From Wolfiporia cocos (Eukaryota > Basidiomycota > Agaricomycetes > Polyporales > Phaeolaceae), in contig JACCLO010000003.1 in NCBI GenBank assembly GCA_029448655.1, positions 558,001 through 622,000 of the forward strand: a stretch of DNA of 64,000 nt. Direction: 5' to 3'. Below, in pieces: positions 22,301-32,316 of the stretch (the first letter of the stretch is position 1; each line of letters starts with the position of its first letter). The notes under the pieces were generated by a model, which had not been told where the DNA came from, did not search any database, and worked only from the letters and a program-made list of their open reading frames with translations. A program made the position numbers and the translations under genes.

Positions 22301-22912
22301 TCAAAGTGGCGCAAAGCCGTTCTCACCGAGCGGGTCATCCAGATCGTCGACTCCGTCCTCCTCAGGACCCAAATCCCCATCCTCGTCTTTGTAATTTCCC
22401 CGCCCATTTCCCTCTTCGTCTTCGCACTGCTCGTCCGCTTCGTCCTCGGTGACTTGATACCCATAGTCCAGCTCCTCCTCGATGAGCCTCATATCTGCCA
22501 CATGCTCCTCCTCCCCGCAGCTGTCGTCCTCTTCCTCGCCCTCTGTGTTATTTGCTTCAGCCTCGTAAGTGAGTTCCGGATTTTGTTGAGCGGCTCTCTT
22601 CTCGCTAATTGGGGGATGTGCACGCTCGGTGGGATGACTTGCAGGGGGTAGGGTAATAATTTGTGACATGCTCCCCTTGTGTCAAACACCTCCACCTAAG
22701 TATCTCATGAACATATCCCTGTCAACATGCCTCGGAACAATTAACCAATGTCAGACTGAGATATCAAACAATTTACATGTTCACATAATAATTTTCATAG
22801 TCCATGTCATCTTCACCATGAATTTGGCGGGCGCTGGATGAACCGAGAAGGCGATCTGTACGTCCATCTGCGAAGGCCGGAATGAGATGAGCTGCACGAA
22901 GAACGTTGTCAG
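22301..22912 (-). pseudogene. C-terminal remnant of a DNA-transposon-borne protein (acidic tail)
   Basis: In sense, coding begins directly at the LTR border (22912) with VLRAAHLIPAFADGRTDRLL and continues to YYVN. A GT-AG intron (22776-22731) follows, then HVDRDMFMRYLGGGV. An in-frame TGA (22682-22684) then interrupts before a strongly acidic tail (many E/D, 22669-22301) ending at a stop. I associate the VDRDMFMRY-LGGGV block plus an acidic tail with transposase-linked proteins of Agaricomycete DNA transposons (Plavaka/CACTA or KDZ type). That assignment is from memory and uncertain. The upstream part was removed by the Ty3/gypsy insertion or a rearrangement, and I did not find it on the far side. 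Confidence 0.5.
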
Positions 22913-23620
22913 TGTTACGGGTCGAATACCCGTTCGTATATTCGAGTTGCGAATATAGATCGTTCTTCTGCACGTGGGCGTATAGCCGTATGCAAGGCAA
23001 ATGCTCGTTAGATGCCTTCAAGTCCTAGGTGAAGTTCCTAGGAGATCATATAATATCCAATACGCATTAGAGGATATAATCTGTTCAGGTGCGAGTCTAA
23101 TAGAATATAAGACTCGCCTAAGTCCGAGAAGTCAGTGTGCACTTTGAGGACTTAGTCGTTTGATTGCTCGAGTGAGAAATACTGAGCGTAGTTTCCTACG
23201 TTTGAGAACGAGTATAAGACTTCTTGTTTATACAACAAGGTCGAGCTGAAGAGCTTCGACAGTAAATACATGAGTTTATATACTTCGTTAGGTTTTAGGG
23301 GTCAAGCCTGTCCCAGATGTCACCGATACTATCTACGCTATAGTGTCAAACGTTTGATAGGTATGTAATGATATATCTGAGACGATGGATAGGAATGATG
23401 GCGGTTGAACGCCATCTATCAGCTAATAAACGATGAACGTGAAACGACAGCAGAGTTGGATCTGCCAAAGATGAAACGAGCCGTTTAGACTAGTACAACT
23501 GGGGATGCGCCCAGTAGAATCACGAGTAGCCAGGGGGGTTGGTTGCGCAACAAGTCCCTGTATCGTATTCGCCCGGTGGTGAGTTCTGTCGATATTCGAA
23601 AAATCAAAATAACCGTAACA
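22913..23620 (-). repeat. LTR A (3' LTR) of the Ty3/gypsy element
   Basis: 708 bp, in sense TGTTACGG...CCCGTAACA. In sense it holds a TATATAAA box (23282-23275) and, 35 nt downstream, AGCTCGACCTT (23247-23237). It shares several small hairpins with LTRs B and C, including ACTGGG/CCCAGT and GATGGCG/CGCCATC. It inserts into, or abuts, the DNA-transposon remnant at 22912. Confidence 0.88.
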
Positions 23621-23674
23621 TCAGCCCCTCCCTAGGCATTCGTCGGCCTCGACAAATTTTCCAAGTTCCCCTCT

Positions 23675-24739
23675 TCAGAGGGCCTCGGCGTCCTGTTCGT
23701 TGTAGATGTCACCGTTCCCGCTGAGGGACGGGGTCGTAGGAGTTCGCCATACGAAGTGTTGGCGGCACTCATTCTGTCGATGACCTGGTTGATTGAGCCC
23801 ACAAGCTCTGCAAATATAATCGGGGCAGTCGAGGATCCAGTGGTTAGCGGAACCACATTGTCGACACGGCTGCTCGGGTGAGGGCCTCGCTGGTACCCGT
23901 AGGGAAGGGATATCGCGGAGGTATTCGTTATGTTGGTACCTCCAGTGGTGTGCGGCTCGGTGGAGGTTTCGTGCGGCCCATGTGGGTAGGGAGGCGGTGT
24001 CTCGTTCGTGCTCCCTCGCACCTCGCTCAAACTCCTCGCGGGTAATACTCTGCACTGAAGGAGATCGTCGAATAGGCGGCGTGCTATTCGCTCTTCGCTG
24101 TCTCGCTGGGGTAGCCCTAGGGCTCTCCTGGCGTGCTGGTGGTTCACGTCGCCTGTCGCTTCCCACACCAGGAATACGTGGCGCCAGGTCTCTAACTCCT
24201 GTTCGGCGGGCCCTCTGAGTCTTGGTAGGCAGTGGAAATAGTACTCGATCGCGTTCCATAAAATTAAACGGCCTTGCAACTCAGCGTCGTTCATCGGTGG
24301 TGAAAAAGCGGGCGGGTCGTGGTACGTATTCGGGTCGGTCGGGAGCAACGTGCTCGCGATCCTCGAAGTTGTTGAGCGCGTGTCGTAGTTGGGCCGTCAT
24401 AGTGGCGGCCAATCGGTCAATAAGTCTGTTGGTGAGTAGCTCGAGTCCCTCTCTCTGCGCTCTGATCTGCCCCTCCATTTGGACGAGATCCTCGGTGATG
24501 TTCTGGTACGAGCTGTAAACGTGGGTGAGGTCCTGCGCGATGTCGAAGAGGGCCGACCAGCCATCGGCTCGGCCAGCAAAAGGTCCCTCGGCCCTGTACC
24601 AGAGGAGGGCGTGTCTGATCTGCAGATGTTGGGGGGAGTACCTCCTCGGCGGCATACCTCTCGGTCGCCCTTCCCGGCGACCCGTGTCGCTGTGGGGGGT
24701 CGTGGCGCGACGAGGGAGTTGGTGGCGAGTCGTCGACAT
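23675..24739 (-). pseudogene. ORF3 of the Ty3/gypsy element: coiled-coil-like and zinc-knuckle protein, frameshifted
   Basis: ATG at 24739, overlapping the open end of pol in another frame. The first part (to about 24350) has a helical stretch around TEDLVQMEGQIRAQREGLELL. Coding quality then moves to a second frame (about 24348-24060; LILWNAIEYYFHCLPRLRG, ETWRHVFLVWEATGDV). It returns to the original frame for SITREEFERG and a cysteine cluster CRQCG..H...CP..ICRACG..QPGHRQNEC, resembling two nucleic-acid-binding zinc knuckles, ending at 23675. ORF3 and the last part are in the same frame, so two compensating indels in a roughly 354-codon gene are the simplest reading. The protein is not gag, which is separately present at 28704-30528. 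Its function is unknown. Confidence 0.55.
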
Positions 24740-27700
24740 ATTATTACTGTTTGGCTTTCGAGTGTCGGGGTTGTTCTGACTCGCATTCGGTGGTAGCTTT
24801 TTATCAACTCCTTGGAATGCTCCAAGTTCGCCTCGTCTTCCCATGAGTTGTCGGCCGTGGCATAGCTTTTCCACTTGACGAAGTATTGATGCTTCTTTCT
24901 TTGCCATCTGTCAGCCAGGATGGCTTCGACTTCGTATTCTTCTTGTCCCTTGATGATATCAGGTGGCGGTCGTAGGTAATTGGGTCCATGTACCCTTGTT
25001 TCTTTGAATGGTTTGAGTAAGGCAGCGTGGAAGACCGGATGAATTTTCCAATTCGCTGGTAACTGCAGCCGGTATGTCGTGGGTCCCATCTTTTCTGTGA
25101 TGGTGAAGGGTCCTTCTCTTTTTGGTGCCAGTTTGTTCGATTCATAGGGGATCGTTAGGTTCTTGGTGTCGAGCCAGACCTTATCCCCTTTCTCGAGCTT
25201 CAGCAGTTCTCTGAGGAACCGCCCTGCCATTCTTTTCTGGGCTAATTCATGCGAGATGAATGCCATCTTTCGCGCCTCTTTGATCTTCTTGATCCTGTCG
25301 ACAGCTGCCGGGACGTTCCCTACTCTGTCATAGTCTGGGAGTCCTCTCGGGACGTATCCTAGGATTATTTCAAGTGGCGCTGGCCGGTTTCCGGTCCGTC
25401 TGGTGTTGTGCGCAAATTCGACGTCAGACAGTCGTTGTACCCATTGGAAAGGGTCGTTCATGCAATAGATACGAAGGTATACTTCGATCTGTTGGTTCAT
25501 CTTTTCCGTTTGTCCGTCTGTCTGGGGATGGTATGCTGTACTCATCGCTGACTCTGTTCCCTGCAGCTTGCATAATTCCCTGAATAGTTTTGATGCGAAT
25601 TGTGGTCCCCTGTCCGAGATGATTTTTCGGGGAATGCCGTATTGTGAATATATCTTTCGATGGAATATTTCTGCGGCCCCTTCACTTGTAATTGTTTTGT
25701 TGCATGGGGTGAGAGAGATGGCCTTGGATAGGCCATGGTCGACAATCACCATCATGGAGTCATACTTTCCGACTCTTGGCAGGTCGGTGACAAAATCGAC
25801 CGAGCACTGTGAGAAGGGGAGGGCGTCTTCCCGTGTCGGTATTGGTTGCAACGGGGGTTTTAGCGGATTCCTATCAGGTTTCATCTGTTGACAGATTGCA
25901 CAGCCCCGGACGTATTCCGCTATCATTGTTCTCATGTCAGGCCACCAGAAGTGGGTCGTAACCTGCACTGTTGTACCCCAGATCCCAGGGTGTCCGGCCG
26001 GGATCGTGTCATGATATTTTGAGATGACGTCCCGTCAAAGGTCCTCGTCTTTTGGCACGTACATCCTGCCCCTGTAGAGCAGTATTCCATCCGTTTGTTG
26101 CCATTCATCTGCGGTGGTTCTCGCGGGGAATTCGCCTGTGCCCCCTAGAGCGCGGATCGCCTGTTCCACAGATTCATCTCGATTGTTGGCGTTCTTGATT
26201 CGATCAATGATCGGGATCTGGATTGCATGGACGACGAGTCCGTCTGGAATCATGGTGATTCCCTCATTGTCCTCGTTGCTTTCGTCCAGGTGGTACAACC
26301 TGGAAAGTGTGTCGGCCATGACTAGTTTTAGGCGCTGTGCGCTTCTCCAGTACGTCAGGTTCTGATGATCACTTCGGATCAAGATCCGATGCGGTGCTCC
26401 TTCCAATAGGTGCCGCCATTCTTCTAATGCTCGGACTATTCCGAGTAATTCGCGATCGTAGATTTCGTAGTTCCGTTCTGTCGATGTCAGGGATTGTGAG
26501 AGATATCCCACTGGCCGTTCGCGCCCTGTTTCATCTGTTTGTTTCAGCACTGCTCCTGTGGCGAACTGAGATGCATCTGTTTCGAGGATGAATGGTTTTT
26601 CCTTGTCTGGTGTTCCTAGCGCGGGCGCCGTCGTGAATGCCTGCTTCATGAAGTCGAACGCTCTCTGTTCTTTGTCCGTCCACTGGAACCCCGTTCCTGT
26701 GACCGTTTTTGTGAGGTCTACCAGGGGTCGTGTGTGCGTTGAGTAGTGGTCGATGAATTTTCAATAGAAGTTCGCAAACCCTAGGAAGGATCTGACTTCC
26801 TTGAGATTTCGGGGAGTCGGCCATTCTTTAATCCCGTTGAGTTTCGCTGGGTCCATCTGGATGTTCCCTGGGGTGATGACCAGCCCTAGGAACTCAACTC
26901 GGTTGACGCTGAAGGTGCATTTCTCGGGTTTCACAAAGAGGTGGTTGTTCACTAATTTCTGAAGGATCTGCCGTTCCCGTTCTTTGTGTGTTTTCTCATC
27001 TTCTGAGAAAACGAGGATGTCGTCCATATAAACAAGCACCCATCCTTCGAGAATTTCCTCTTTCAGGATTTCATTCATCATTGCCTGAAAGGTCCCAGGT
27101 GCGTTGCACAATCCGAAAAACATAACTGTGGGCTCGTACAACCCTCGGTTTGTTTTGAAGGCTGCTTTCCATTCGTCTCCCTTCTTGATCCGCACGTTGT
27201 TGTATCCTGCTCTAAGGTCCATTTTTGTGAAGATCTTTGCTCCTTTTAGCTTTTCCAGGAGCTCTGAGATCAGTGGCAAGGGATAGACGTTCTTTATCGT
27301 CCCTTCGTTCAGATATCGATAATCTTGACAGGGTCGTAGGCTGCTGTCTTTCTTTGGAACGAAAAAGAATGGTGACGCCATCGGGGATTTTGAAGGGACT
27401 ATGAATCCCTTGGCCAAATTTTCTTTTAGGAATTCGTCCAGCGCCTGTTGCTCTTTAGGCGAGAGGGCATAGACTTTGCAGTCTTTCGGCACGAAATCGG
27501 GTTTTAATTCGATTGCGTGGTCCCATGGTCTCGACGGGGGGAACGCTGCTGCGGACTCCTTGCTGAACACCTTGGCGAAGTCCAATAGGTGTTTCGGGAC
27601 CATCTCCTCAATCGTTTGTTCTGGTTCGGGGGTTTTCTGCGCGAATTCCTGGGATTTCGTCAGCGCTTTCCTGACAGCGTTGATGATTTGTATCTTTGTT

Positions 27701-28700
27701 CGGAACTTCTTTCGCGTCTCCCCTTTCTTTCCTATGATCCTAGGGTTATCTTTTGCAAAGCATCGAATCGCTTCGTGCTCCTCGGGAGTATAGAGCCGCT
27801 GTGCTGTTTCTTCTGGCGGGTCCGTGGATCCAAACCCTTTCTCCCCTCGTTCTGTTTCATCTAGGTCTTCGACCTCTATAATGTCGGGGGTGAGGTGCCG
27901 TTCGAAAATTATCTGGGCTATTCGCATGCCCGGGATAATTCTATGTGCCTTGTCTGAGTAGTTGAAGACGATGGCTCCAACGTCTCCTCGGTAGTCCGAG
28001 TCTATGACTCCGGCTTGTACTACCAATCCGTGTCTGAGGGTGTTGCCTGATCGTCCGGCCAACCTTCCATACGATCCCTTCGGGATCTTCATTTTTACTC
28101 CTGTGGAGACGAGTTTCCATCCTCCGGCAGGAATCTCGGTTTCTTCTGCGGCGTAAAGGTCGTACCCTGCAGCTTCTTGGGTCCCCCTTGTTGGAATTTT
28201 TCCTTCTGGGGCAACTACCATCTCTACCGTACCCATTCGGATCGTGGTCTCCTGTTTCTTTTCTTCTGCCCCTAGTATTGATCATATATCGACTGTTTGG
28301 TCCTTCCAGTCGATTGTGGGGTTTTCGTCTTTTAGCCATCCATATCCTAGGATCATATTCTCTGTTCCGATTGATCCTACTAGGAATCGGACTTTTCGCG
28401 TTTTCTGGGTCTTCGGATATCGTAGTAGTATGGTGGCCTCTCGGTCTATTCGCCCATCTTTATTTTCTGTTCCGTCAACATTTTTGACGATGATGGGGTT
28501 CTTCAAGGGTTGCGTGGGCACCTTGTATTTTTCTACCACTCTGCTGTGGATCAGGTTCGACATTGCTCCTGAGTCGATTAGTGCATTGCACTTCACGGGT
28601 TTTGCCAGCGTCATGATTACCGGGATGAAGAGGGATCGATTCTTCTCGAACGAGGTAATTACATGCACTGCTTTCTCGGAGGGTAAGACCGTGGGCTTCC
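24740..28700 (-). pseudogene. pol: Ty3/gypsy Pol: protease, dUTPase, RT, RNase H, integrase, chromodomain
   Basis: In sense: retropepsin-like protease (ALIDSGAMSNLI, MILGYGWL; 28668-28285), a TGA at 28284-28282, and dUTPase (28200-27830) with all five motifs: [46 protein letters not shown] follows ([18 protein letters not shown]) to a TGA at 26763-26761. RNase H comes next (FILETDASQFATGAVL, EIYDRELLGIV) to a TGA at 26037-26035. Then integrase (H..H..C..C finger, CSVDFVTDLP, SDRGPQFAS, E in TDGQTEKMNQ) and a chromodomain (YEVEAILADRW, YFVKWKSY, SWEDEANL). RNase H jumps from TYWRSAQRLKL to ADTLSRL, lacking the usual intervening 25-30 residues. Pol is entered from gag by a shift of minus one frame near the gag stop. 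The frame stays open to 24397, but the part past the chromodomain overlaps ORF3 and is probably not functional coding. Confidence 0.88.
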
Positions 28701-28703
28701 CTC

Positions 28704-30528
28704 CTAGGCAAAATCCTGTTCTTCTACAAGCCGTGCTAGGAGCTCAGGGTTCTTGGCTTTCAGGGCCCTAATTGCTGTGACCGCTCTGTTAGCAGTGATG
28801 TATTCAGTCTCTTCCTCAGAGACTTCTTCAATGCGAGCTTCTTGCTCAGCTTCTTCTTCTTCGGTCTTTCGAGTAGTCCGCCTGGGGCGGGCTGGCTTTC
28901 TTGGCCTCTTCGGGCAGTCTCGCGACATATGCCCTGGCTGATGACACGTGAAACATTTTCCCTTCTTGATGTGATTGTCCCTTTCCTGGGTGGTCATTCG
29001 ATCTACATCCATTGCATTCGGATCTTTCGGTGCGGTTGTCTGTGGAGCACTAGTGCGTCCGTTATTCTGGTTCAAGGCTTGCCAAGCCTTTTTCTTGACA
29101 AACGGTTTATCCCGTTTCAAGAATATCTTGTACGTATTTTCATAGCACGAGGCAGCGGACTGCCATTCATCAATGGTCGCTGGTAGCGGCCGAACACCGA
29201 TGATGTATCGGGTCGTATGTTCGGGTAACCCTTTCTCGAATAGGGTTATAAGCAGCGCGTTTCCGTCCACGCTGTATCGATCGTACTGGGCCTTCCCGGC
29301 CAAGTTATTGAATTCGGTGATGTAGTCATTGATGTCTTTTCTGTCCTGGGTTATGTCCAGGATTTTCTTCCGCACCTTCTGTACTTCTTCGATGGCTCCG
29401 AAGGCTTTCTGGAAGTCTGCGTCAAACTGTGCAAGACTAGGCGGGAAGAATCGTTTCGTCTGGGGGTTCGTATAAACCCAATGATAGTTCTGTTTCCATT
29501 GGCCCGTTTTCCCCTTGTTCGAAATATAAGAGAGGATAAAGATCACTCTCTGAACGTCGTTCTGGAATGACGTTTCGTACATCGTAAACCAGGAATTGCA
29601 CTGGTTTATGAAGTTCTGCATGTCGGATCGTTCCCCATTGAATACGTCCGGGGGATTGATTTTTATCATCGGGGGTCGGTAATACGGGTTCGGCGCCGGA
29701 GGTTGAGGCTGCGGCGCATTCGGTGGTGGAGGTCCTCCTCCTCCCGGGTATCCTCCACCCGGGTTTCCTGGGTTTCCTCCGGGGTTCCCTGGGTTTCCTC
29801 CTCCAGGGTTTCCTCCTCCGGTGTTCGCGGGGGTTCCTCCTCCGAGTCCTCCAGGAGGGGGGGCATTCCCTCCTCCGAGTCCGAAGTTTCCTCCCAATCC
29901 TCCTCCGCTTGTATTTGCAGAGGTTAGTCCAAATAGGCCTGAAGGCCATGTTCCTGGGTTTGTCGTTCCCATTCCTCCGCTTGGGCTAGTCCAAGACGGA
30001 TTTCCTCCGCTACCCATTCCGGGTGCGTTCTGTGGGGGGCTTCCAAAGAGGTTTGCTCCTCCAGCCATAGACCCAATCCCACTCTGCGCAAAAGCAGATA
30101 TAAGTCCTGGAGGGTCCTGTCCTCCGGTCTGGCTGTTATCTGTTCCTGTAAAGTTTCCAGGATTTCTCCCATCATCTCCAATGCGCTCAATTCCTGCCAT
30201 TCCTGTGGCGCCCAAAGGCTGATTCGTATTTCCATCGGCATCGGAGGTTCTGTTGATGGTTTCGGTTTCGTTTTCGGTCAACGTCGCGGTTGACATCGGA
30301 GGGATTTCTCCGAATCGTTCGAACGCTTCACGCGTTATTTCCCAAGTGGTCGTTCCTGCGGAGGGGTATACTTGTACCCACTTCGATGCCCTATCTTCTC
30401 TGGGGATGACAACAATTCCTCCGTGATTACGGAAGGCTCCAATGGTGTCAGTCCACTCGTATTGGTTGAGTCTGTAGACTCCCTGAATGTCCTCGGGCAA
30501 GAGTTCAATCAGTCGTGCTGGGAATTCT
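28704..30528 (-). pseudogene. gag: Ty3/gypsy Gag, start codon lost
   Basis: An open frame of about 608 codons runs from the LTR border (30528) to a TAG at 28706-28704. The N-terminal third is variable, followed by a long Gly/Pro/Asn-rich low-complexity tract (about 30050-29700). Then comes a retrotransposon capsid-like helical region (PPDVFNGERSDMQNFINQCN through FEKGLPEHTTRYII) and a CCHC zinc knuckle (CFTCHQPGHMSRDC; about 28970-28925) with a basic/acidic tail. The 5' LTR joins at the codons for EFPARLIELL, so the ATG and first few residues, present in the sister copy at 31559, are missing here. The slippery run TTTT lies just before the stop, where pol continues in the minus-one frame. Confidence 0.85.
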
Positions 30529-31235
30529 TGTTACGGGTCGAATACCCGTTCGTATATTCGAGTCGCGAATATAGATCGTTCTTCTGCACGTAGGCACGTC
30601 GCCGTATGCAAGGCAAATACTCGTTAGATGCCTTCGGGTCCTAAGTGAAGTCCTTAGGAGATTGGTTAATATCCAATACGCGTTAGAGGATATAATCTGT
30701 TCAAGTGCGAGTCTGATAGAATATAAGACTCGCCTAAGTCCGAGAAGTCAGTGTGCACTTTGAGGACTTAGTCGTTTGATTGCTCGAGTGAGAAATACTG
30801 AGCGTAGTTTCCTACGTTTGAGAACGAGTATAAGCATTCTTGTTTATACAACAAGGTCGAGCTGAAGAGCCTCGACGGTAAGTACATGAGTTTTTATACT
30901 ACGCTAGGTTTCAGGGGTCAAGTCTGTCCCAGATGCCACAGATACTATCTACGCTATAGTCCCAAACGTCTGATAAGTATGGAGTGATATATCTGAGACG
31001 ATAGATAGGAATGATGGCGGTTGAACGCCATCTGTCAGCTAATAATCGATGAACATGAAACGGTGGCAGGGTTGGATCTGCCAAAGATGAAACGAGCCCT
31101 ATAGACTAGTACAACTGGGGATGCGCCCAGTAGAATCACGAGTAGCCAGGGGGCTGGTTGCGCAACAAGTCCCTGTATCGTATTCGCCCGGTGGTGAGTT
31201 CTGTCGATATTCGAAAAATCAAAATAACCGTAACA
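30529..31235 (-). repeat. LTR B (5' LTR) of the Ty3/gypsy element
   Basis: 707 bp, very similar to LTRs A and C. In sense it carries TATAAAAA and AGCTCGACCTT (30863-30853). Its inner edge abuts gag with no leader or primer-binding site. Its outer edge abuts the gag fragment of the sister copy. Confidence 0.88.
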
Positions 31236-31605
31236 CGAAGGCTGATTCATATTTCCATCGGCATCGGAGGTTCTGTTGATGGTTTCTTCTTCTGTCAATG
31301 TCGTTGTTGACATTGGAGGGATTTCTCCGAATCGTCCAAACGCTTCACGCGTTATTTCCCAAGCGGTCGTTCCTGCGGAGGGGTATACTTGTACCCACTT
31401 CGATGCCCTATCTTCTCTGGGGATGACAACAATTCCTCTGTGGTTACGGAAGGCTCCAATGGTGTCAGTCCACTCGTATTGGTTGAGTCTGTAGACTCCC
31501 TGAATGTCCTCGGGCAAGAGTTCAATCAGTCGTGCTGGGAATTCTGGTCCAAATATCATGTGCCCTTGCACCGTGGTAGGTGAGGGTGTGATAAGCTCGA
31601 CCTTC
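31236..31605 (-). pseudogene. Leader and gag N-terminus of a sister Ty3/gypsy copy, truncated by LTR B
   Basis: Gag starts with ATG at 31559 (MIFGPEFPARLIELLPED) and runs about 108 codons to the junction with LTR B at 31235. It is highly similar to the start of the gag at 30528 but not identical (e.g. a short in-frame deletion in the ETIN region). The leader 31605-31560 holds the primer-site-like 11-mer AAGGTCGAGCT (31604-31594). Confidence 0.85.
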
Positions 31606-31975
31606 GGTTACGGGTCGAATACCCGTTCGTATATTCGAATCGTGAATATAGATCGTTCTTCTGCACGTAGGCACGTCGCCGTATGCAAGGCAAATACTCG
31701 TTAGATGCCTTCAAGTCCTAAGTGAAGTCCTTAGGAGATCGGTTATTATCCAATACACGTTAGAGGATCTAATCTGTTCAAGTGTGAGTCTGATAGAATA
31801 TAAGACTCGCCTAAGTCCGAGAAGTCAGTGTGCACTTCGAGGACTTAGTCGTTTGGTTGCTCGAGCGAGAAATACTGAGCGTAGTTTCCTACGTTTGAGA
31901 ACGAGTATAAGACTTCTTGTTTGTACAACAAGGTTGAGCTGAAGAGCTTCGACAGTAGATACATGAGTTTATATA
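31594..31975 (-). promoter_or_regulatory. TATA box and self-priming pair of the sister Ty3/gypsy copy
   Basis: On the minus strand TATATAAA spans 31975-31968 in LTR C. The predicted transcript start word begins 35 nt downstream at 31940. The primer-site word AAGGTCGAGCT (31604-31594) is one base after the LTR end. It is exactly complementary over 11 nt to AGCTCGACCTT in LTRs A and B, and has one mismatch to LTR C, which has AGCTCAACCTT, explained by a CpG-to-TpG change seen on the plus strand. Confidence 0.7.
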
Positions 31976-32316
31976 CTACGTTAGGTTTTAGGGGTCAAGT
32001 CCATCCCAGATGTCACCGCTACTATCTACGCTATAGTACCAAACGTTTGATAAGTATGGAGTGATATATCTGAAATGATAGATAGGAATGGAGATGGCGG
32101 TTGAACGCCATCTATCAACTGCGAGATGATAAATATGTAACGGTGGCAGAGTTGGATCTGCCAAAAGTGAAACGCGCCCTTCATGCTAGTACAACTGGGG
32201 ATACGCCCAGTAGAGTCACGAGTAGCCAGGGGGGTTGGTTGCGCAACAAGTCCCTGTATCGTATTCGCCCGGTGGTGAGTTCTGTCAATATTCGAGAAAT
32301 CAAAATATTCGTAACA
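31606..32316 (-). repeat. LTR C (5' LTR of the truncated sister Ty3/gypsy copy)
   Basis: 711 bp, homologous to LTRs A and B throughout, with more substitutions. The terminal base at 31606 differs from the expected TG tip. Flanking 5-mers do not match those next to LTR A, so the pair LTR A-LTR C does not represent a single clean insertion. Confidence 0.85.

Larger units (their letters stand above)
22913..31235 (-). mobile_element. Chromodomain Ty3/gypsy LTR retrotransposon with dUTPase and a third ORF (degenerate)
   Basis: LTRs are at 22913-23620 (3' in sense, 708 bp) and 30529-31235 (5', 707 bp), with tips TGTTACGG/CCGTAACA. The order in sense is gag, protease, dUTPase, RT, RNase H, integrase, chromodomain, then a zinc-knuckle ORF3 and the polypurine tract (AGGGAGGGGCTGA next to the 3' LTR, about 23621-23633). 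Chromodomain plus gypsy-order pol places it among chromoviruses. Flanking 5-mers differ (GTCAG left, CGAAG right), so there is no target-site duplication. The 5' LTR joins gag directly without the leader and primer site. Three in-frame TGA codons and an RNase H deletion show it is dead. Confidence 0.88.

Noticed and set aside
24397..24739. C-terminal extension of Pol beyond the chromodomain
   Set aside because: The Arg/Ser/Thr-rich frame overlaps ORF3, whose frame has better protein character; the extension is most likely a shadow of ORF3.
22913..32316. A single insertion bounded by LTR A and LTR C
   Set aside because: Outer 5-mers (GTCAG and CACCA) do not match, and an internal LTR with a duplicated gag start lies between; at least two copies and a rearrangement are needed.
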